Shown: positions 33,815-35,814 of the stretch, piece after piece
Position numbering within the stretch: the stretch's first letter is position 1
Layout of the letters: every line of letters begins with the position of its first letter
DNA from: Anaerolineales bacterium
Lineage (GTDB): Bacteria; Chloroflexota; Anaerolineae; Anaerolineales; Villigracilaceae
Assembly: GCA_020847355.1 (NCBI GenBank)
Contig: JADLCG010000149.1
Location: 1 to 35,814, forward strand
DNA length: 35,814 nt
Direction of reading: 5' to 3'
The notes under the pieces: model-generated
What the model was told of the DNA's origin: nothing
Seen by the model: the letters and a program-made list of their open reading frames with translations, nothing else
Databases searched by the model: none
Made by a program: the position numbers and the translations under genes

Positions 33815-33880
33815 CCCTTAAATGAGCGAAAAAGCATTTAGGAAAAATTGCACAAGCCGAGCGTAGGCGGTAGCTGAATC

Positions 33881-33912
33881 AAAAACACGTTATGAAAGAA
33901 TCATAACGTGTT
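33881..33912 (-). terminator. pnp terminator
   Basis: A 12-bp perfect stem (AACACGTTATGA / TCATAACGTGTT) with a 5-nt loop; on the minus strand it is followed by a run of T, 20 nt past the pnp stop. Confidence 0.9.
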
Positions 33913-33931
33913 GAGGTTGGTGAGCGTTACT

Positions 33932-35814
33932 TTATCTGCGGTCTCTTCCGCCGCCGCGCCGATCTCGATCGCCGCCACGGTTGAAGCCGCCTTTATCCCC
34001 ATTGCGCCCGCCGTTGCGATTGCCGCCGCCTCGTCCGCCTTTATCTTTTTCTTTGGCTTCTTCGGCAGTCCAGCCTTCGAGAACTGCCTGACGTGACAAA
34101 CGCACCTTGCCTTGCGGATCAACATCCGTCACCATGACGGTCAATTCATCGCCCAGCGCGCAAACATCTTCCACTTTTTCAACGCGCTCGCTGGCAAGTT
34201 GGGAAATGTGTACGAGTCCGTCCATGCCCGGCAAAATATTGACAAACGCGCCAAAGGCTTCAATGCGCACCACTTTGCCCGTGTAAATATTTCCAACTAC
34301 GGCGCTTTCGCCAAGCCCTTCAATGCGTTCTTGCGCGATCTTTGCGCCAACGCCATCAACGGAGGCAATATACACTGTGCCGTCATCTTGAATGTCAATC
34401 GTTGCGCCAGTTTCTTCTTGCAAAGCGCGGATGTTTTTACCGCCGGGTCCGATCAATGCGCCAATTTTATCTACAGGAATTTTCACAGTGATAATGCGTG
34501 GAGCGTGTGGTTTTAATTCAGGGCGCGCTTGCGGAAGCACGGCTAACATTTTTTCCATAATTTCCATGCGGGCGCTATGCGCTTGCGCTAAGGCTTCTTT
34601 CATCATTTGCGCGCTCAAGCCGGAAATTTTTATATCCATTTGCAAAGCGGTGATGCCTGCCGCTGTGCCAGCTACTTTGAAATCCATATCGCCTAAATGA
34701 TCTTCAGTGCCTTGAATATCGGTCAAAATTTGGTAGCGACCATCCGTCCCTGTGATCAATCCCATAGCGATGCCAGCCACAGGCGCTTTGATCGGCACGC
34801 CTGCATCCATCAGCGCCAATGTGGAGCCGCATACCGAGCCCATTGACGTAGAGCCGTTTGAGGATAAAGCTTCAGAGACGACGCGAATGGCATACGGGAA
34901 TGATTCTTCGGCTGGGATGACGGGTTCTAGCGCTCGTTCTGCTAACGCCCCATGCCCGACCTCGCGCCTGCTCTGCCCACGCAGGGGTTTTGCCTCGCCC
35001 GTAGAAAAAGGCGGGAAGTTATAGTGGTGCATGTAGCGTTTGGTTTTGATCGGGGATAAGTTATCTAGCTCTTGCGCTTCGCCTAAAGTGGCTAAGGTTG
35101 CAAAAGATAAAATTTGAGTCTCGCCGCGAGTGAATAAACCTGTGCCATGCGCGCGCGGGGATACGCCAACATCGCACCAGATCGGGCGAATTTGAGTCGG
35201 CGTTCGTCCATCCGGGCGTTTGCCGGCGCTGAGGATTCTTTCACGGACGACATCCATCTCAGCCAATTCAAAAGCTTCTCGGAATGAAGCAACTGTCAGG
35301 TAGGCTGAAGCGTCTGCCCCGGCAGGAACAGTGCACAACTCGGCTTCGGCTTCTTCTTTGATTTTCGCCATGCCGGTATAGAATTCCACTTTGGAAAGCG
35401 GTTTATCCAGCAATTCATTCATCAAGCCGCTCACGCGCTCGAAAACTTTTTGCTTAACTTCATCGGTTGGGATGTAAAGCTTAACTTCGCGCTTGGGTTT
35501 GCCGATTTCTTTGGCAATTTGATTTTGTAATTCAACAATGGGTTGAATGGATTGATGACCTAAATCCAAAGCCTGCGCCATCACGTCTTCTGGAATTTCA
35601 TTGGCGCCACATTCCACCATGAGGATGGCGTCTTTTGTGCCAGCCAGCCTTAAATCTAAATCTGAAATTTCCATTTCAGCGAAAGTTGGGTTGACGACGA
35701 ATTCGCCATTCACGCGCCCGATACGCACCGCGCCCACTGGACCGCCCCACGGAATATCTGAAATCATAATCGCGGTAGAGGCGGCATTGATCGCTAAAAT
35801 ATCCAGCGGATTGA
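33932..35814 (-). CDS. pnp: Polynucleotide phosphorylase, N-terminus beyond window
   Basis: 3'-to-5' exoribonuclease and RNA tailing enzyme. The open frame continues past the right edge: the first residues present, [12 protein letters not shown], belong to the first RNase PH-like core, and no start codon lies before them, so the N-terminus (about 100 residues) is outside the window. The visible part holds the rest of PH core 1, the helical linker, PH core 2 ([28 protein letters not shown]), a KH domain ([20 protein letters not shown]) and an S1 domain ([29 protein letters not shown]...). The extreme C-terminus is a Gly/Arg/Asp-rich tail of about 40 residues with RGG-like repeats, not typical of enteric PNPase, which could add RNA contacts. 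Confidence 0.97.
   Translation of the reverse strand, partial: NPLDILAINAASTAIMISDIPWGGPVGAVRIGRVNGEFVVNPTFAEMEISDLDLRLAGTKDAILMVECGANEIPEDVMAQALDLGHQSIQPIVELQNQIAKEIGKPKREVKLYIPTDEVKQKVFERVSGLMNELLDKPLSKVEFYTGMAKIKEEAEAELCTVPAGADASAYLTVASFREAFELAEMDVVRERILSAGKRPDGRTPTQIRPIWCDVGVSPRAHGTGLFTRGETQILSFATLATLGEAQELDNLSPIKTKRYMHHYNFPPFSTGEAKPLRGQSRREVGHGALAERALEPVIPAEESFPYAIRVVSEALSSNGSTSMGSVCGSTLALMDAGVPIKAPVAGIAMGLITGTDGRYQILTDIQGTEDHLGDMDFKVAGTAAGITALQMDIKISGLSAQMMKEALAQAHSARMEIMEKMLAVLPQARPELKPHAPRIITVKIPVDKIGALIGPGGKNIRALQEETGATIDIQDDGTVYIASVDGVGAKIAQERIEGLGESAVVGNIYTGKVVRIEAFGAFVNILPGMDGLVHISQLASERVEKVEDVCALGDELTVMVTDVDPQGKVRLSRQAVLEGWTAEEAKEKDKGGRGGGNRNGGRNGDKGGFNRGGDRDRRGGGRDRR

Larger units (their letters stand above)
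33297..33931. other. 635-nt stretch without a convincing gene, with promoters, repeats and inverted repeats
   Basis: This is the longest gene-free stretch in the window. From right to left on the minus strand it holds the pnp terminator, a strong promoter (33786-33814), tandem TGTACAAAC sites, about 300 nt of unassigned sequence, a long-range inverted repeat, and the promoter of the sugar operon (33396-33424). Two minus-strand frames of 86-96 codons run through the middle and stay open in parallel. One has no good ribosome site and is very basic. The other (from about 33711) is more balanced in composition. Neither resembles a known family. A non-coding RNA or a long leader is as likely as a small protein. 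I see no tRNA or known RNA motif. Confidence 0.6.

Noticed and set aside
1-35814. tRNA, rRNA, CRISPR arrays, IS elements, phage or toxin-antitoxin genes
   Set aside because: No cloverleaf, repeat-spacer series, transposase or integrase motif was seen in the gaps or frames.

Overview
The window looks like chromosomal core DNA of an anaerobic filamentous-type Chloroflexota, most likely class Anaerolineae. This is inference from gene style, not from a marker-gene comparison. Several exported proteins carry long Thr/Pro-rich linkers, there are lipoproteins and one-membrane secretion parts, and cohesin and dockerin modules appear. Sugar-uptake genes come without their own ATPase. Housekeeping genes occur in familiar blocks: rpsF-ssb-rpsR, rnc-smc, secG and pnp. 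No rRNA, tRNA, CRISPR array, transposase, integrase or phage gene was seen. Both ends cut through genes: an M23 peptidase on the left and polynucleotide phosphorylase on the right.

Left part (1-11.8 kb, all minus strand). Three exported proteins come first: an M23 peptidase, a membrane-anchored cohesin-domain protein, and a protein with both a cohesin and a dockerin domain. Next is a two-component pair, a very large histidine kinase with two separate membrane blocks and a single-domain response regulator. A tightly packed M20 dipeptidase / DUF1385 / membrane-protein operon follows, then a membrane-anchored peptide-type binding protein and secG.

Middle (11.9-25 kb). On the plus strand are a PHP-domain phosphoesterase, the rpsF-ssb-rpsR operon and a parvulin-type foldase with a large Thr/Pro insert. 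Facing them are rnc and smc. A mixed set follows: aldo/keto reductase, YbaK-type deacylase, methyltransferase, a small membrane protein, a DUF922 lipoprotein, a NUDIX hydrolase and another lipoprotein. The YbaK and methyltransferase genes share a 10-bp palindromic -10 box with both start codons 6 nt away, which suggests leaderless mRNAs in both directions.

Right part (25-35.8 kb, minus strand). It holds a pirin, an unknown protein, an MFS transporter and the arginine-deiminase-like CtlX. A four-gene sugar-transport operon follows (binding protein, two permeases, UroD-family protein). Then comes a 0.6-kb stretch without a convincing gene but with two good promoters and a tandem repeat, and finally pnp.

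I did not find a clearly new multi-gene system. The best leads are the cohesin/dockerin pair, the UroD-like zinc protein tied to a sugar transporter, the divergent leaderless promoter, and the unexplained transcribed region beside pnp.
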